Origin: Dyadobacter jejuensis
GTDB taxonomy: Bacteria > Bacteroidota > Bacteroidia > Cytophagales > Spirosomataceae
Reading direction: 5' to 3'
Length of the DNA: 64,000 nt
Assembly (NCBI RefSeq): GCF_003149085.1
Contig: NZ_QGDT01000003.1
Coordinates: 310,001-374,000 of the forward strand
Under the pieces are notes generated by a model. The model did no database searches. It saw only the letters and a program-made list of their open reading frames with translations, and had not been told where the DNA came from. Positions 52,069 through 62,400 of the stretch are shown in pieces. The position numbers were made by a program, and so were the translations under genes. The stretch's first letter is position 1; each line of letters starts with the position of its first letter.

Positions 52069-52595
52069 GTTAAAGTTAAAGTTTAATATAAATTATTTAA
52101 GTTATTGATTATTAATCGTTTAGAGTTTTTAACAAAAGGATATTTTGATAAAGCATTCTAACAAAAATCCAACTCTTCGAACTGGATTAAGCTTACAAAT
52201 ATACGAAAATATAGTACGAGTCAAGGCCATCCCATCAAATGAATACGGAGAGAAACAAAATGAATGAAGATAAGTAGTCGACAGATATATACTGGGATTC
52301 AGAGGAGCAATCAGGAGCAAAAGATAGTGAGTAAGTAAAATTAAAAGACCCCTACCCTACATTCAAAGAAAGTCATAGACCTAATTAGTATTTAATATAA
52401 TAAAAGAAGAATAATTACTAATTATATTAGCAATTATTCTAAATTACTAAAGGAAAATGCTAAACATATTAGTTAGTATACTAATATTGATTCTTTCTTT
52501 GGATCTATTCCCTTCCTTATCAAATTGTGTTTTTCCTCGTTATATCGGCTATTTTTTATTAATATTGCCGTCAGAAAACATAATATAACTTCAAC
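52069..52595. other. Long AT-rich intergenic region upstream of gapA
   Basis: 527 bases without a supported gene; the small open frames lack recognisable features. It must contain promoters for dapD (minus) and gapA (plus). The palindrome at 52466-52487 is the only structured element seen, and no convincing TAnnTTTG box was found. Confidence 0.4.
52466..52487. promoter_or_regulatory. Operator-like palindrome upstream of gapA
   Basis: Inverted arms ATATTAGT and ACTAATAT separated by 6 bases, overlapping the perfect palindrome TTAGTATACTAA at 52473-52484. It is about 110 bases upstream of the gapA start. The regulator is unknown. Confidence 0.35.
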
Positions 52596-53606
52596 ATGTC
52601 AAAAGTAAAAGTTGCAATTAACGGATTCGGAAGAATCGGACGCCTGGTTTACCGTCAAATTTATAATATGGACGGAATCGATATAGTAGCCATCAATGAT
52701 TTGACTAGCCCTTCTGTTTTAGCTCATCTTCTTAAATATGATACAGCTCAAGGACGTTTCGATCAGGATGTAAAGTCTACCGACAATTCCATTATCGTAA
52801 ATGGTGAAGAAATCAATATCTACGCACAGCGTGACCCCGCTCAAATTCCCTGGGCTAATCACGATGTAGACGTTGTACTTGAATGTACTGGTTTCTTTGC
52901 TAGCGAAGAAGGTGCTTCTAAGCATATTACAGCTGGTGCCAAAAAAGTAGTGATCTCTGCTCCTGCTACTGGAAATGTTAAAACTATCGTGTTTAACGTA
53001 AACCATAATGAATTAGACGGATCAGAAACCATTATCAGTGGTGCCTCATGTACTACCAACTGCTTGGCACCAATGGCACAAGTATTGGAAGATCAATTTG
53101 GTATTGTAAACGGCTTGATGACTACCATCCACGCTTATACCAACGATCAAAATACCCAAGATTCACCTCATGCTAAAGGCGATTTGAGAAGAGCACGTGC
53201 TGCGGCTCAAAACATCGTTCCAAACAGTACAGGTGCTGCAAAAGCCATCGGATTGGTACTTCCTTCATTGAAAGGCAAATTGGACGGTTCTGCTCAGCGG
53301 GTTCCAACCCTTACAGGATCTCTTACCGAGCTTACTGTAATTCTTGGTAAAGAAACTACTGTAGAGGAAGTGAATGCAGCTATGAAGGCCGCAGCCAATG
53401 AAAGCTATGGCTACACAGAGGATCAAATCGTAAGCAGCGATATTATCGGAATTAGCTATGGTTCTCTATTCGACGCTACCCAAACTCGCGTTCAAAATGT
53501 AGGCGGAACTCAATTGGTTCGTACGGTTAGCTGGTATGACAATGAAATGTCCTACGTTTCACAGCTTGTACGTACCGTACATTACTTCGCTACCTTGATC
53601 AAATAA
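52596..53606 (+). CDS. gapA: Glyceraldehyde-3-phosphate dehydrogenase, NAD-type
   Basis: 336-residue GAPDH that oxidises glyceraldehyde 3-phosphate to 1,3-bisphosphoglycerate with NAD+. The Rossmann start [13 protein letters not shown] and Asp35 in VAINDL (NAD specificity) are present. The catalytic Cys152 is in [12 protein letters not shown] and the partner His in [10 protein letters not shown]. The phosphate loops show [20 protein letters not shown], and the C-terminus has the [13 protein letters not shown] motif. Codon use looks like a highly expressed gene. Monocistronic with a strong terminator. Confidence 0.97.
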   Translation: MSKVKVAINGFGRIGRLVYRQIYNMDGIDIVAINDLTSPSVLAHLLKYDTAQGRFDQDVKSTDNSIIVNGEEINIYAQRDPAQIPWANHDVDVVLECTGFFASEEGASKHITAGAKKVVISAPATGNVKTIVFNVNHNELDGSETIISGASCTTNCLAPMAQVLEDQFGIVNGLMTTIHAYTNDQNTQDSPHAKGDLRRARAAAQNIVPNSTGAAKAIGLVLPSLKGKLDGSAQRVPTLTGSLTELTVILGKETTVEEVNAAMKAAANESYGYTEDQIVSSDIIGISYGSLFDATQTRVQNVGGTQLVRTVSWYDNEMSYVSQLVRTVHYFATLIK

Positions 53607-53626
53607 GTAAGCGATAAACCTAAAAA

Positions 53627-53658
53627 GGGGGTTCATTATAAATGAACCCCCTTTTTTT
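53627..53658 (+). terminator. Terminator of gapA
   Basis: 11-bp stem GGGGGTTCATT/AATGAACCCCC around ATA and seven T. Confidence 0.95.
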
Positions 53659-53680
53659 ATTCCGAACCTTGGGCTTGGCG

Positions 53681-54340
53681 CTATAATCTAAGACACTCAA
53701 TAAACTTGATGGTGTAGCCTTTCGAGACGAATATTTTCTCATAATGGGTTTTTACACCATGATGTTTCTCCAAGAGAGGACTACTATAGAGGTCGTCGGT
53801 ATAATCCAATATTTTGAACTGCGAATCCTCCGAAATCATTTCCAAGGCATAATGATACAGAAAGTCACTATCCGTTTTTAAACAAAAAGAACCTCCAGCC
53901 TTTAAATAATAGGCATACTGCTTCAAAAAATTGGGATTAGCCAGACGTTTGGGTTCATCTCGGTCTCTTACCTGAGGATCTGGATGTACCAACCATATTT
54001 CATCCACTTCTCCTTTTTCGAAAAACTCGTCGGCATACTGTATTCCAGCCCTCAAGAAAGCAACGTTAGACAGGGACGCTTCTACGGCCGTCCTGCTTCC
54101 TCTGGCGATACGATCCCCTTTAATGTCCATACCAATGAAGTTCTTGTCGGGAAACTTTTGGGCTAAACCTACCGTATACTCCCCTTTTCCACAGGCTAAC
54201 TCCACCACTAGGGGATTATCATTTTGAAAATAAGCGGTATTCCATTTACCTTTTACTTCTGTATACAAGGGTTTCCCGGCTTGTATAATGTTTTCTGCAT
54301 TATCACAATATTCATAATGCATCATCTTTCTTCTGGGCAT
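53681..54340 (-). CDS. trmB: tRNA (guanine-N7)-methyltransferase
   Basis: 219-residue TrmB, which methylates G46 of tRNA. SAM-binding motif I is VVELACGKGEYTVGLA, and NFIGMDIKGDRIARG holds the acidic residue that binds the ribose. WLVHPDPQVRDRDEPKRLANPNFL is the family's PDP motif with an unusual DRDEPKR insert in place of the usual basic stretch. KTDSDFLYHYALE and SPLLEKHHGVKTHYEKIF close the domain. It is the last gene of a minus-strand run after folC (13 bases). Confidence 0.93.
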   Translation of the reverse strand: MPRRKMMHYEYCDNAENIIQAGKPLYTEVKGKWNTAYFQNDNPLVVELACGKGEYTVGLAQKFPDKNFIGMDIKGDRIARGSRTAVEASLSNVAFLRAGIQYADEFFEKGEVDEIWLVHPDPQVRDRDEPKRLANPNFLKQYAYYLKAGGSFCLKTDSDFLYHYALEMISEDSQFKILDYTDDLYSSPLLEKHHGVKTHYEKIFVSKGYTIKFIECLRL

Positions 54341-54353
54341 TGAATTCTATCTA

Positions 54354-55652
54354 TTATAATTCTATTAAATCAGCTACAACAAATGTACTTCCTCCTACAA
54401 AAATGGTATCCGTAGGCTCACTATCCCTTCGGGCTGCTTCCAAGGCTTGGTTAACGTCTGCGAATACCGTCCCTTTTAACCCTCTTTTATATGCTTTATC
54501 GGCCAACGCTTCGGCTGATAAAGCTCTGGCGTTTTGTGGTTGGCAAAAGTAATAAACCCCATCTGAGGGAAATAACCCCAACACCCCATCGATATCCTTG
54601 TCGGAGACGAAACCTATAACCAGGCGCTTATTACTAGATGGCAACGATATAAATTGCCCTAAGGCCAGAGACAGTCCGGCATAATTATGGCCTGTATCGC
54701 AATAAGTGGTAGGACAGCTACCCAGCCGATGCCACCGGCCCTTTAGGCCTGTTATCTCCCCAACCGACCCCAAAGCATCTCTAATATGCGCTGCGGTAAG
54801 TGTAAACCCTTTTTGCCTCAATATGGAACTGCTAACGAGCACCCCTCCTAGATTCTTTGCCTGATAATGGCCCATCAAATCCAAATAAAACTCCCCAGCC
54901 AATTCCTCGTCGTAGTCATTCTTAACCACCTTCACTAACAACCGATCCGAAAGCATCTCAGGATCGTCCGTTTCAATCAGACCGTCGGCATAAACAATAG
55001 GGGCCGAAAGGGCCTCACTATAGGCATTAAAAACGGGAGCGGTTTCAGGATCGTACTCACTAATGACGACCTCCGTATTGGCCTTGATGATCCCAGCCTT
55101 TTCGGCAGCAATTTTGGGACGTGTATCGCCCAAAAACTGGACATGGTCGAGACTTACGTTGGTAATTAAGGACAGAATAGGCTTCACAATGTTGGTACTA
55201 TCGAGCCTTCCACCCATTCCGACCTCGACCACTGCAATATCCACAGCTTCATCTTTGAAGTATTTTAAGGCCAGTGCCACCGTCAATTCGAAAAACGATG
55301 GGGAAAGGTTATCGATGTTAGTTATCTGATCACTGACAAACTTCGCTACATAGCCTTCCGACACCGCTATACCGTCGACGCGAATCCGTTCTGTAAACGA
55401 CTTAAGGTGCGGAGAGGTATATAGTCCAACCCTATAACCTGCCTTTTGAAGAATTGCCGCCAACATATGAGAACTGCTCCCTTTGCCATTGGTTCCCCCA
55501 ACATGTACTATAGGAAAAAAATCCTGGGGATTACCCAGGATCTCACATAAGGCTATTGTGGTTTCCAGGCCTGGCTTAAACGCCCTGCCACCAACATTTT
55601 GAAATACAGGCAGTCTACTGTAAAGATAATCGACCGCCTCTTGATATTGCAT
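54354..55652 (-). CDS. folC: Bifunctional folylpolyglutamate/dihydrofolate synthase
   Basis: 432-residue FolC, which joins glutamate to dihydropteroate and to folates. The ATP-binding loop is HVGGTNGKGSSSHMLAAIL (about residues 48-66); VGLYTSPHLKSFTERIRVDG, EVGMGGRLDSTNIV and SLDHVQFLGDT with the conserved Lys of AAEKAGIIK follow. GRWHRLGSCPTTYCDTGHNY is the C-terminal Mur-ligase-like piece with the family's DxGHN. It starts 3 bases after the TonB-like gene and is in the same minus-strand array. Confidence 0.93.
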   Translation of the reverse strand: MQYQEAVDYLYSRLPVFQNVGGRAFKPGLETTIALCEILGNPQDFFPIVHVGGTNGKGSSSHMLAAILQKAGYRVGLYTSPHLKSFTERIRVDGIAVSEGYVAKFVSDQITNIDNLSPSFFELTVALALKYFKDEAVDIAVVEVGMGGRLDSTNIVKPILSLITNVSLDHVQFLGDTRPKIAAEKAGIIKANTEVVISEYDPETAPVFNAYSEALSAPIVYADGLIETDDPEMLSDRLLVKVVKNDYDEELAGEFYLDLMGHYQAKNLGGVLVSSSILRQKGFTLTAAHIRDALGSVGEITGLKGRWHRLGSCPTTYCDTGHNYAGLSLALGQFISLPSSNKRLVIGFVSDKDIDGVLGLFPSDGVYYFCQPQNARALSAEALADKAYKRGLKGTVFADVNQALEAARRDSEPTDTIFVGGSTFVVADLIEL

Positions 55653-55655
55653 ATA

Positions 55656-56579
55656 CTATCGAGACCTAATTTTAAAGGTTATAGTCCCCACCGACTCGTC
55701 AGGAACGTTGGAAGACTTTGGAATAAATGTAAGTTCACGTACGGCATTCTTATATTGGTTCACTACCGCATAATCGGTTACCGTAGTACTCTGGGTAATG
55801 ATACTCCTAATTCTTCCATTTTTATCTACTGTGATTTTGAAGGTGATATCGCCAGTGGCATCCGATTGGTCATTGACCTCAGGCTTCCGCGACCAGCTCC
55901 ATCCCGAAAGTGAAAGACCAACGGCCGTTCCACCACCACCACCAGCACCTTTATAGGTCTTGGCAAACAAACTACCCGTCTTAACTCCTTTGTCACCTAC
56001 GCCGTCGGCATCGTCGCCGTTATTATTGCCTCCTACGCCGGCTTTGGTACCATTGGTTCCATTGCTCCCCCCCTTACTGCCTGAAGACTTGAACAAAGCA
56101 TCCTTATTGACCGTTTTAGTGGGGGTGGTCTTGGCTGCTGGAGTAGACGAATTGGCCGATCCTGTCGAGTTTTTAACCTCCGATTTTTCTGGACTCTCCA
56201 CCGGACTATCGACTTTCGAAGCGATTACAGGACGCTCAGCAACGGTTTTGGTGGGCTTATTCGACTGTATTTTAGGAGGTGTAGGGGGGCTAGGTTTGGG
56301 TGTAGAAACCGCCTTAACCTTTTTAACCTCGGCCGCATCCGCACGCATATTTTCAGCGACCTTCGAATCGCTTGGCTTATTAAATGTCTGTATATCACCC
56401 CTTCCTACCGTACTAGTGCCATAGTTGACCTCCACGAAGAGTTCCATAGGTTCGGCCTTCTTCAGATTACTATTAAGTTTAATAAAAAAGAATAACAAGA
56501 GCATTCCAAGCGTAATGCCTATGGACATGGCCCATGAAACAGTTATTCTTTGCTTATCTTCTGCTTGTAATGCGAGCAT
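55656..56579 (-). CDS. TonB-like energy transducer
   Basis: 307 residues. One N-terminal membrane segment (about residues 15-35) is followed by a long Pro/Lys/Ser- and Gly-rich linker (about 75-210) that can span the periplasm. The C-terminal domain (about 215-307) is TonB-like: DATGDITFKITVDKNGRIRS and VGTITFKIRS near the end; the linker contains a low-complexity Gly/Asn run. It probably couples proton-motive force to outer-membrane transport, although ExbB and ExbD are not adjacent. It lies just upstream of folC and downstream of the SPOR gene, with the plugless barrel gene further on. Confidence 0.75.
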   Translation of the reverse strand: MLALQAEDKQRITVSWAMSIGITLGMLLLFFFIKLNSNLKKAEPMELFVEVNYGTSTVGRGDIQTFNKPSDSKVAENMRADAAEVKKVKAVSTPKPSPPTPPKIQSNKPTKTVAERPVIASKVDSPVESPEKSEVKNSTGSANSSTPAAKTTPTKTVNKDALFKSSGSKGGSNGTNGTKAGVGGNNNGDDADGVGDKGVKTGSLFAKTYKGAGGGGGTAVGLSLSGWSWSRKPEVNDQSDATGDITFKITVDKNGRIRSIITQSTTVTDYAVVNQYKNAVRELTFIPKSSNVPDESVGTITFKIRSR

Positions 56580-56687
56580 ATGACAGTTAAAATTATTGAT
56601 TGATACACTTCAACGTAAAAATAATACCTTTTATTATAACGGCGAAAAGGGCCTACGGCCCCTTTCTTCCTAGCTTTTGGTCGTACA

Positions 56688-57707
56688 CTAACGTACCTTA
56701 TAGACCCATCCGGGTTCTCCAATAATCTTTTTCAAGTCCACATTGGCTTTAAGAGCCAATTGTTGATCGTCGAAGCCCTGAACGGCTACCTTGTATTTCG
56801 AAGAATATTTATCTACTCCCACGATACAAGCTTCGGTATAGCCCTCCTGCTTCATTCTATCCATCAAAACTTGCGCTTGCTTCCTTCCTTTAAACGCGCC
56901 CGCTATCAAATAGTACTTGGGTTCCTTTACTTCCACTATCTTCTGAACTTCTATCATCTCCTCCTTTGGCTCAGGCTCCACCACCAGCGAATCCACGACA
57001 GCGCTTGCCATAGCCTCCTCAGGCACTATTTCCATATGGGTTTCAACGGGTGTTGGATCCACTTCCAATGGTTGTGTTACCGCTACAAATGGATTTAGAT
57101 CACTTTTATTAATCGACCCACCCTCGGCCATCCAAAAGAAACTAAAATAACATAAGAAACCCGCTAACACGGCGGCAGATGCCCATTGATACCATTTTAT
57201 ACTTCCAGAGGTGGTTTCTGTAGACTGCTGTTCGTAAAACGCAACCTCTTCGACCGCTTCCATTGGCGACACCACGGGATTATTCCGTTCCACCAACTTA
57301 ACGGGAATGGGTTCAAAACCATACCACTCATCTTTAATAAACTGATTTTTGTTCGGTTCAAAAACCAATTTTCCTTCTACATTCTTACCAAATGTACCGA
57401 CCCCATTTATCTCGGTACTACCAGATTGGGCAATATCGGTCCGCAAGGAGAGTACAAAGGCCTTTATTTTCAAAATTGCCTCTTGATGGGTGATCGACTC
57501 TTTACGAGAAAGATAGTTGGCCAAAAAGCCGTCGTCTTGACTCACAAATTCATTGAAGGATAACTTCCTAGTGGAGGGTACAAATTTACCCTTGGCTGTA
57601 TCGAAATAAGCCAAAACCTCATGACTCAGTAGTGCCCCAAAACCGGGTATCACCAAGAATTCATGTTCTTTAACCAAGCTATTGATCATCGCTTCCATGT
57701 GTGCCAT
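56688..57707 (-). CDS. HU-CCDC81 and SPOR domain membrane protein
   Basis: 339 residues. The N-terminal 145 residues match the HU-CCDC81-like tandem domain (EHEFLVIPGFGALLSHEV, then YLSRKESITHQEAILKI and GVGTFGKNVEGKLVFEPNKN) of Bacteroidota. A membrane segment lies at about 178-195. After an acidic Pro/Glu-rich linker, a SPOR domain (about 262-339, KYYLIAGAFKGRKQAQVLMD through KYKVAVQGF) binds denuded peptidoglycan in other proteins. The combination suggests attachment of a cytoplasmic DNA-like or protein-binding domain to the wall. It is 31 bases after the barrel gene. Confidence 0.85.
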   Translation of the reverse strand: MAHMEAMINSLVKEHEFLVIPGFGALLSHEVLAYFDTAKGKFVPSTRKLSFNEFVSQDDGFLANYLSRKESITHQEAILKIKAFVLSLRTDIAQSGSTEINGVGTFGKNVEGKLVFEPNKNQFIKDEWYGFEPIPVKLVERNNPVVSPMEAVEEVAFYEQQSTETTSGSIKWYQWASAAVLAGFLCYFSFFWMAEGGSINKSDLNPFVAVTQPLEVDPTPVETHMEIVPEEAMASAVVDSLVVEPEPKEEMIEVQKIVEVKEPKYYLIAGAFKGRKQAQVLMDRMKQEGYTEACIVGVDKYSSKYKVAVQGFDDQQLALKANVDLKKIIGEPGWVYKVR

Positions 57708-57738
57708 ACCGATTTATTGTGTTGATGTTAACACGAAG

Positions 57739-59421
57739 TTAAAAAGAAAAGGACAATCCACCAATAAAGTTTAATCCCTGCTGTGGATAATACTGATATC
57801 TCTGATACTGTTTCCCCAGAACGTTATTGATGGCTACAAAAGCTGAAAAGTTTTGGGTTAATAGGTAGTCTATCTTCAGATTAAGGTCAGCGACTACCGG
57901 AAGCTTTTGAACTTGGCCACTTTGGAAATTCTTGGCTTTCATTCCTTTCAACACATAGAAATCGGAGGTAATAAACAATTTCTTACTAATCGACAGGGCA
58001 TTAAACCAATTGACGGTGAGGTCGGGACGGTGCCAGGCTTGCTCAGTCTGATCCATTTTATAGTCGAAAAAATTGACTTTAAGAGAGGTTTTAAACAGAT
58101 CATTGAAATTATATCCCGCCTGTGCCGATAAGGTAAGCACCTTGGTTTTACCGGGATCGTATATAATCGAAAACTTGGATGTGTCGGCCAGAGAGTTATT
58201 AAAATTATAAAAATTACGATACTGAGCGAATGAAACCTTACCCTCATAATTGAATCCTTGCGGGTCTTCTCCCTTCACACCGGCACTAAGGTCGTAGGTT
58301 TTTTCGGTATTGACAATCAATACATTAGAACCTAGCCATTGGTTTTCATTCAACATACTTTTTAGCGTGTTACGAACAATGTCTCCATTATAATTGGCAA
58401 AAATATGAATTCCTGCTATCGGAGTAACATCGATATTCAGCTTAGGAAAGGCCTTGGTTTTATTGATATCCAACTCACTATCCGTTTCATTAACGGCGTT
58501 AAGTCCAAATGTTACTGAAAAAAAATCTGACACATATTTGAAGGTAGGACTCACCCTAAACAGATTCCGATTATAAGTAAGCCGGTCGACCCGCTGTGAC
58601 ACATAAGCATCGGCATTTAAAAGCGCATAAAATGACTCTGAAATAGGCACTGAGGCTTTTAACTGGGTTCCCCAGTCTAGTTCTGAAGCCTTATAATGAT
58701 CTTTCAGAGAATTTAAGCTGGTCTTGACCGAATAGTCGACGGCCACATCAGCATCCGTGTTTTCGAATCCCAATGAAAAGCCAAATTGATTGATGGTTTG
58801 CCTTAAACTATCCCGATTGACCGACTGGCTTTCTGGTTGCGGCTTATATCCATAAAAATAGTAGTTTTTCCGGTCATACTCTAGGCTCCCATCCACCTTA
58901 TAGCGAGGTTGGATATATTTACCCCCTAGCCGAATATTGGTCATAGCATTGGCCGAATTCTTGCCATCCACGGGTCCAGTACCACTTGAAAGTTGTTTCA
59001 ATTGGGCAGAAAATGCCAAATCTTCGGTAGGCCTAGCTCCTACAAAGGCCTCTCCTAAGAATCGGCTGTAGTTGCCGGCACCTAGTTTGATGTAATTATT
59101 GAGTACCTCGGGGCCGTCTAGGCGTTCTTTATCGTCGGATGACAGCCCTACCGTGGGTGTCAACTTTGGGGAGGCTATCGATATATTGGGGTCGATTAAC
59201 TCGTAGCCTACCTTGGTCTTCTTTTGATCGGCCGATACGGGCTGTACTTTATCGAATAGTCGGTTGGCTGTACCAAACTCGATACTTTTCTCTTTGATAA
59301 TTTCATAGGTCTGACTTTCTATTTCCCCCCTTTGTGCCTTGGCTTGTAGCATGGTCATACCCAGGGTCAACATAACCAATCCAGCACGTTCTATATTGAT
59401 GTTCATGAGTCTAATTTTCAT
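57739..59421 (-). CDS. TonB-receptor-like outer-membrane beta-barrel lacking a plug
   Basis: 560 residues. A signal-anchor stretch (about residues 11-29, ending AKAQ) precedes about 80 residues with no plug motif. From about residue 110 the protein is a chain of amphipathic strands (YIKLGAGNYSRFLGEAFVGA, IRLGGKYIQPRYKVDGSLEY and so on) ending in FSF with the C-terminal aromatic needed for barrel insertion. A strand near INNVLGKQYQRYQYYPQQG matches TonB-dependent receptor C-termini. Without a plug it may be a porin or an assembly partner of the TPR and SPOR proteins. It lies 34 bases after the TPR gene. Confidence 0.75.
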   Translation of the reverse strand: MKIRLMNINIERAGLVMLTLGMTMLQAKAQRGEIESQTYEIIKEKSIEFGTANRLFDKVQPVSADQKKTKVGYELIDPNISIASPKLTPTVGLSSDDKERLDGPEVLNNYIKLGAGNYSRFLGEAFVGARPTEDLAFSAQLKQLSSGTGPVDGKNSANAMTNIRLGGKYIQPRYKVDGSLEYDRKNYYFYGYKPQPESQSVNRDSLRQTINQFGFSLGFENTDADVAVDYSVKTSLNSLKDHYKASELDWGTQLKASVPISESFYALLNADAYVSQRVDRLTYNRNLFRVSPTFKYVSDFFSVTFGLNAVNETDSELDINKTKAFPKLNIDVTPIAGIHIFANYNGDIVRNTLKSMLNENQWLGSNVLIVNTEKTYDLSAGVKGEDPQGFNYEGKVSFAQYRNFYNFNNSLADTSKFSIIYDPGKTKVLTLSAQAGYNFNDLFKTSLKVNFFDYKMDQTEQAWHRPDLTVNWFNALSISKKLFITSDFYVLKGMKAKNFQSGQVQKLPVVADLNLKIDYLLTQNFSAFVAINNVLGKQYQRYQYYPQQGLNFIGGLSFSF

Positions 59422-59455
59422 TTGATACGGTTCCCGTTAAAAAATAGGGTAAAAC

Positions 59456-62400
59456 TTATTTTAACTGACTAAGCTTGCTCTTTGCCAAGGTTACAGCATC
59501 TTCATCATCACTATTGTCGATGATAGACACCAAGGTGGCCCTTGCCTGAGCTACATCGTTCATACCCACATATACATCGGCCAGTAGGATAAACGATCGT
59601 ACGCGCCAGTAGTCATAGCCTTCATAGGATTTCCCTAATTCGATGATCGCCTTTTCGGCATCGGCATATTTCTTGTTTTTATAGAGAATCATAGCCGACC
59701 AGTAGCTAGCTTCGGCGCCAAACTCATCTTTAGAACTTGCCATGATCTTCTTAAATTCTTCCTGGGCTTTTGTAAGATCCCCTTTGTCCATCGGCACTTT
59801 CCCCATATAAATCTGGGCTTTGCCTAGGCTACCAGGAACTATATTACCGACATTGACGATCTCCCTCGCAAAATACAGGGTAGAGTCATAATTCTTTAGA
59901 GTATAATAATTGTCCATCAGACCGGTCCACGCCTGCACCTGCTCCTTCTTGCTCTCTGCATTCTTAAGAAAAGTACGGAAATTGGCAACGGCATTATTAT
60001 AATTGCCACGTCCAATCTCCAACTCCGCCGAACGCTGTGCAGCAGCGGCAATAAAGGTAGAACGATTGTCCTGAACTACTTTTCTGAAATACTCCAGGGC
60101 TTGATCGATTTGCCCCATTTTATCATAAGAACTACCTATAAAATACCGGGCATCGTACTGATGCTTACTATTGGGGTAGCTATCCAAAAATCCTTTCAGG
60201 GAGGTGATGGCATTTTCATATTTCTGTGCGTAGTACAAATTGCGCACATTGTCAAATTCTACCTCCTCCAATTTGGAGTTCCCGGGGTTGTTTTTACGAA
60301 CAACCGCCAATACCTGATTAAACTCTTCGGGGCGTCCTACCGCCGAATAGCTTTCCTGGATTCCCTCCAGCGCGCTGCTAGAAGATGGTGAATCAGGGTA
60401 TTCGGCCAATATTTTTTTGAAGTCTACAATGGCCTGCTCATATACCTGAAGGTTATAATAAGACTGAGCTCTTTTAAGTAAGGCTGCAGGAATCAAGAAA
60501 CTCTTGGGCTTTTCGTTGATCATCCGCGTATAGCCTTTCACTGCTGCAGAATAACTCTGGTTCTGGAAATCGATATCCGCTATCTGAAAATAAGCATCAT
60601 CCAAATAACGCGAACCAGGAAATTGGCTGATCAACAATTCGAACTGACGGCGCGCTTCCTGTTCCCTTTTCATATACACAAAGGCACGGGCCTTCTGAAA
60701 CATCGCATAATCCTTGTCGCTTTTCCCTCTTACCGCCACTTGCTCATAGGTATTTATGGCCTCGTCGTAGTTTTTGGCGGCCAAATAACAGTCCGCCAGA
60801 CGGGTATGCGCATCTTCGATTACCGAACCAACTATTCCCTCGGTGTTGGCCACGAAGTCTTTAAAATAAGGTAAGGCTTGGCTGTACTTCTTCTGGTTAT
60901 AATACACATAACCCAGGGCATACAGACTCTTCCTTGCATAAATACCAGCCTTAGGATTTTTGGCTATCATATTGTACTGGCGTACCGCATCGTCTATCTT
61001 TTTTAAACCGTAGGTCGACTCTGCCTTATAATAACTAGCGGCAATATAAAGTTCTTCGTCGATAGGATACTGAATCGATTTGTCGAAAAAGGCAATCGCA
61101 TTCGAAAACCGCTCTTGGTTAAACTCGGCCACTCCCTGGTTGTAAGTGAGCCGTTGATACGTCCCATTTATTTTAGCATTTCGCTTTGCTAAACCCTCAA
61201 TGTACTTTATAGCACCAGCGTTATTACTGGCGTTGGTATAGCCTTCGGCCACCAACTCTGTCGCTTCTTCCCGATGCTTACTGTCTGGATAAGCCGCCAA
61301 GTATTCATTGAACTCCCTAATGGCGTCGTTATTGTTTCCCATATCCAACTGTACCTTGGCATGGTTATAAGCCGACTCTTCCTGCACCGTAAGGTTATGA
61401 TTCAGGTTGGCTGCATTCCCAAAGGACGTTAAAGCATAACTTAAATTAGACGTCTTTAAATAACTGATTCCCAGTAGATATGAAGAGTACTGCGAAATAG
61501 AATCCTTCCCGTTTCCAAGACTTTTCAGGGCGGTTATAGAAGCATCGTACTTCCCTGTTCTGAAGAGTGAGTGACCATAATGGAGTGCCACTGAAGGGAG
61601 AATTTGTCCAGGTTTCATCCTTTTGTATCGCTCATAAGCGCTCACGGCCTTTTCATACTCTCCTTTTTCGTAATAGACCTCGGCTACATAAAGGGCTACG
61701 TCGTCGAGTTTAGTATTTCCTTTCTGGTTTGCTAAAACCCTTTCCCCATATTTTAAAAGTTCATCATAATTCTTTTGTTGATATAAGGAGGAAATAATCC
61801 AGTTAGGCGCTTCATCCTTATAATAAGGATGATTTTCTACCCGAAGAAAGTCACTATAGGCCTCCTGAAAGTTATTCTTTTGGTAATTGATTACTCCAGC
61901 GTAAAACGAAGCGTCGCCGGCATTTTCAAAGTCCGTTACATTTTTCAACTGATTGAAAAGCGGCAATGCCTGATCGACCTGCTGAGTATTATAATAAGCC
62001 ATGGCCAATTGATAAGTGCTAGACAACTTCTTACCGGAGTTGCCAGCAGAAGTTACCGCCTTTTCTAAATAAGAGATGGCCTTCTCATAATTCCCCGCCT
62101 GGTAATAGTAGTTACCCAAATCGGAATATATTTGCTGTGCCTTCGGATGTTCTGCATGATTTTTTACGAAACGATCGACCTGAACCTCCGCCTCCGGATA
62201 ATTAAGATACAAGCCTGTTACCGCAAAATAGTACTCAGCAGTAACCTTATTATAATCCCCTGTACTTAACAGCTTATCTTGGGTCGATAAAAACTCCCCA
62301 AATTCTTGTCTTGCGGCTATAAAGTTAGATTTTTCATAATACTCCAGACCATTCCGAAAATGTGCTTCAGGCTCTGTTAGGCTTAGGGTATTTTGAGCTA

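Noticed and set aside
52129..52320. 63-codon open frame upstream of dapD
   Set aside because: No domain, no promoter, biased residues; lies in an intergenic control region.
55960..56424. 154-codon open frame opposite the TonB-like gene
   Set aside because: Low-complexity Leu/Pro/Thr translation of the Gly/Lys/Ser-rich linker on the other strand.
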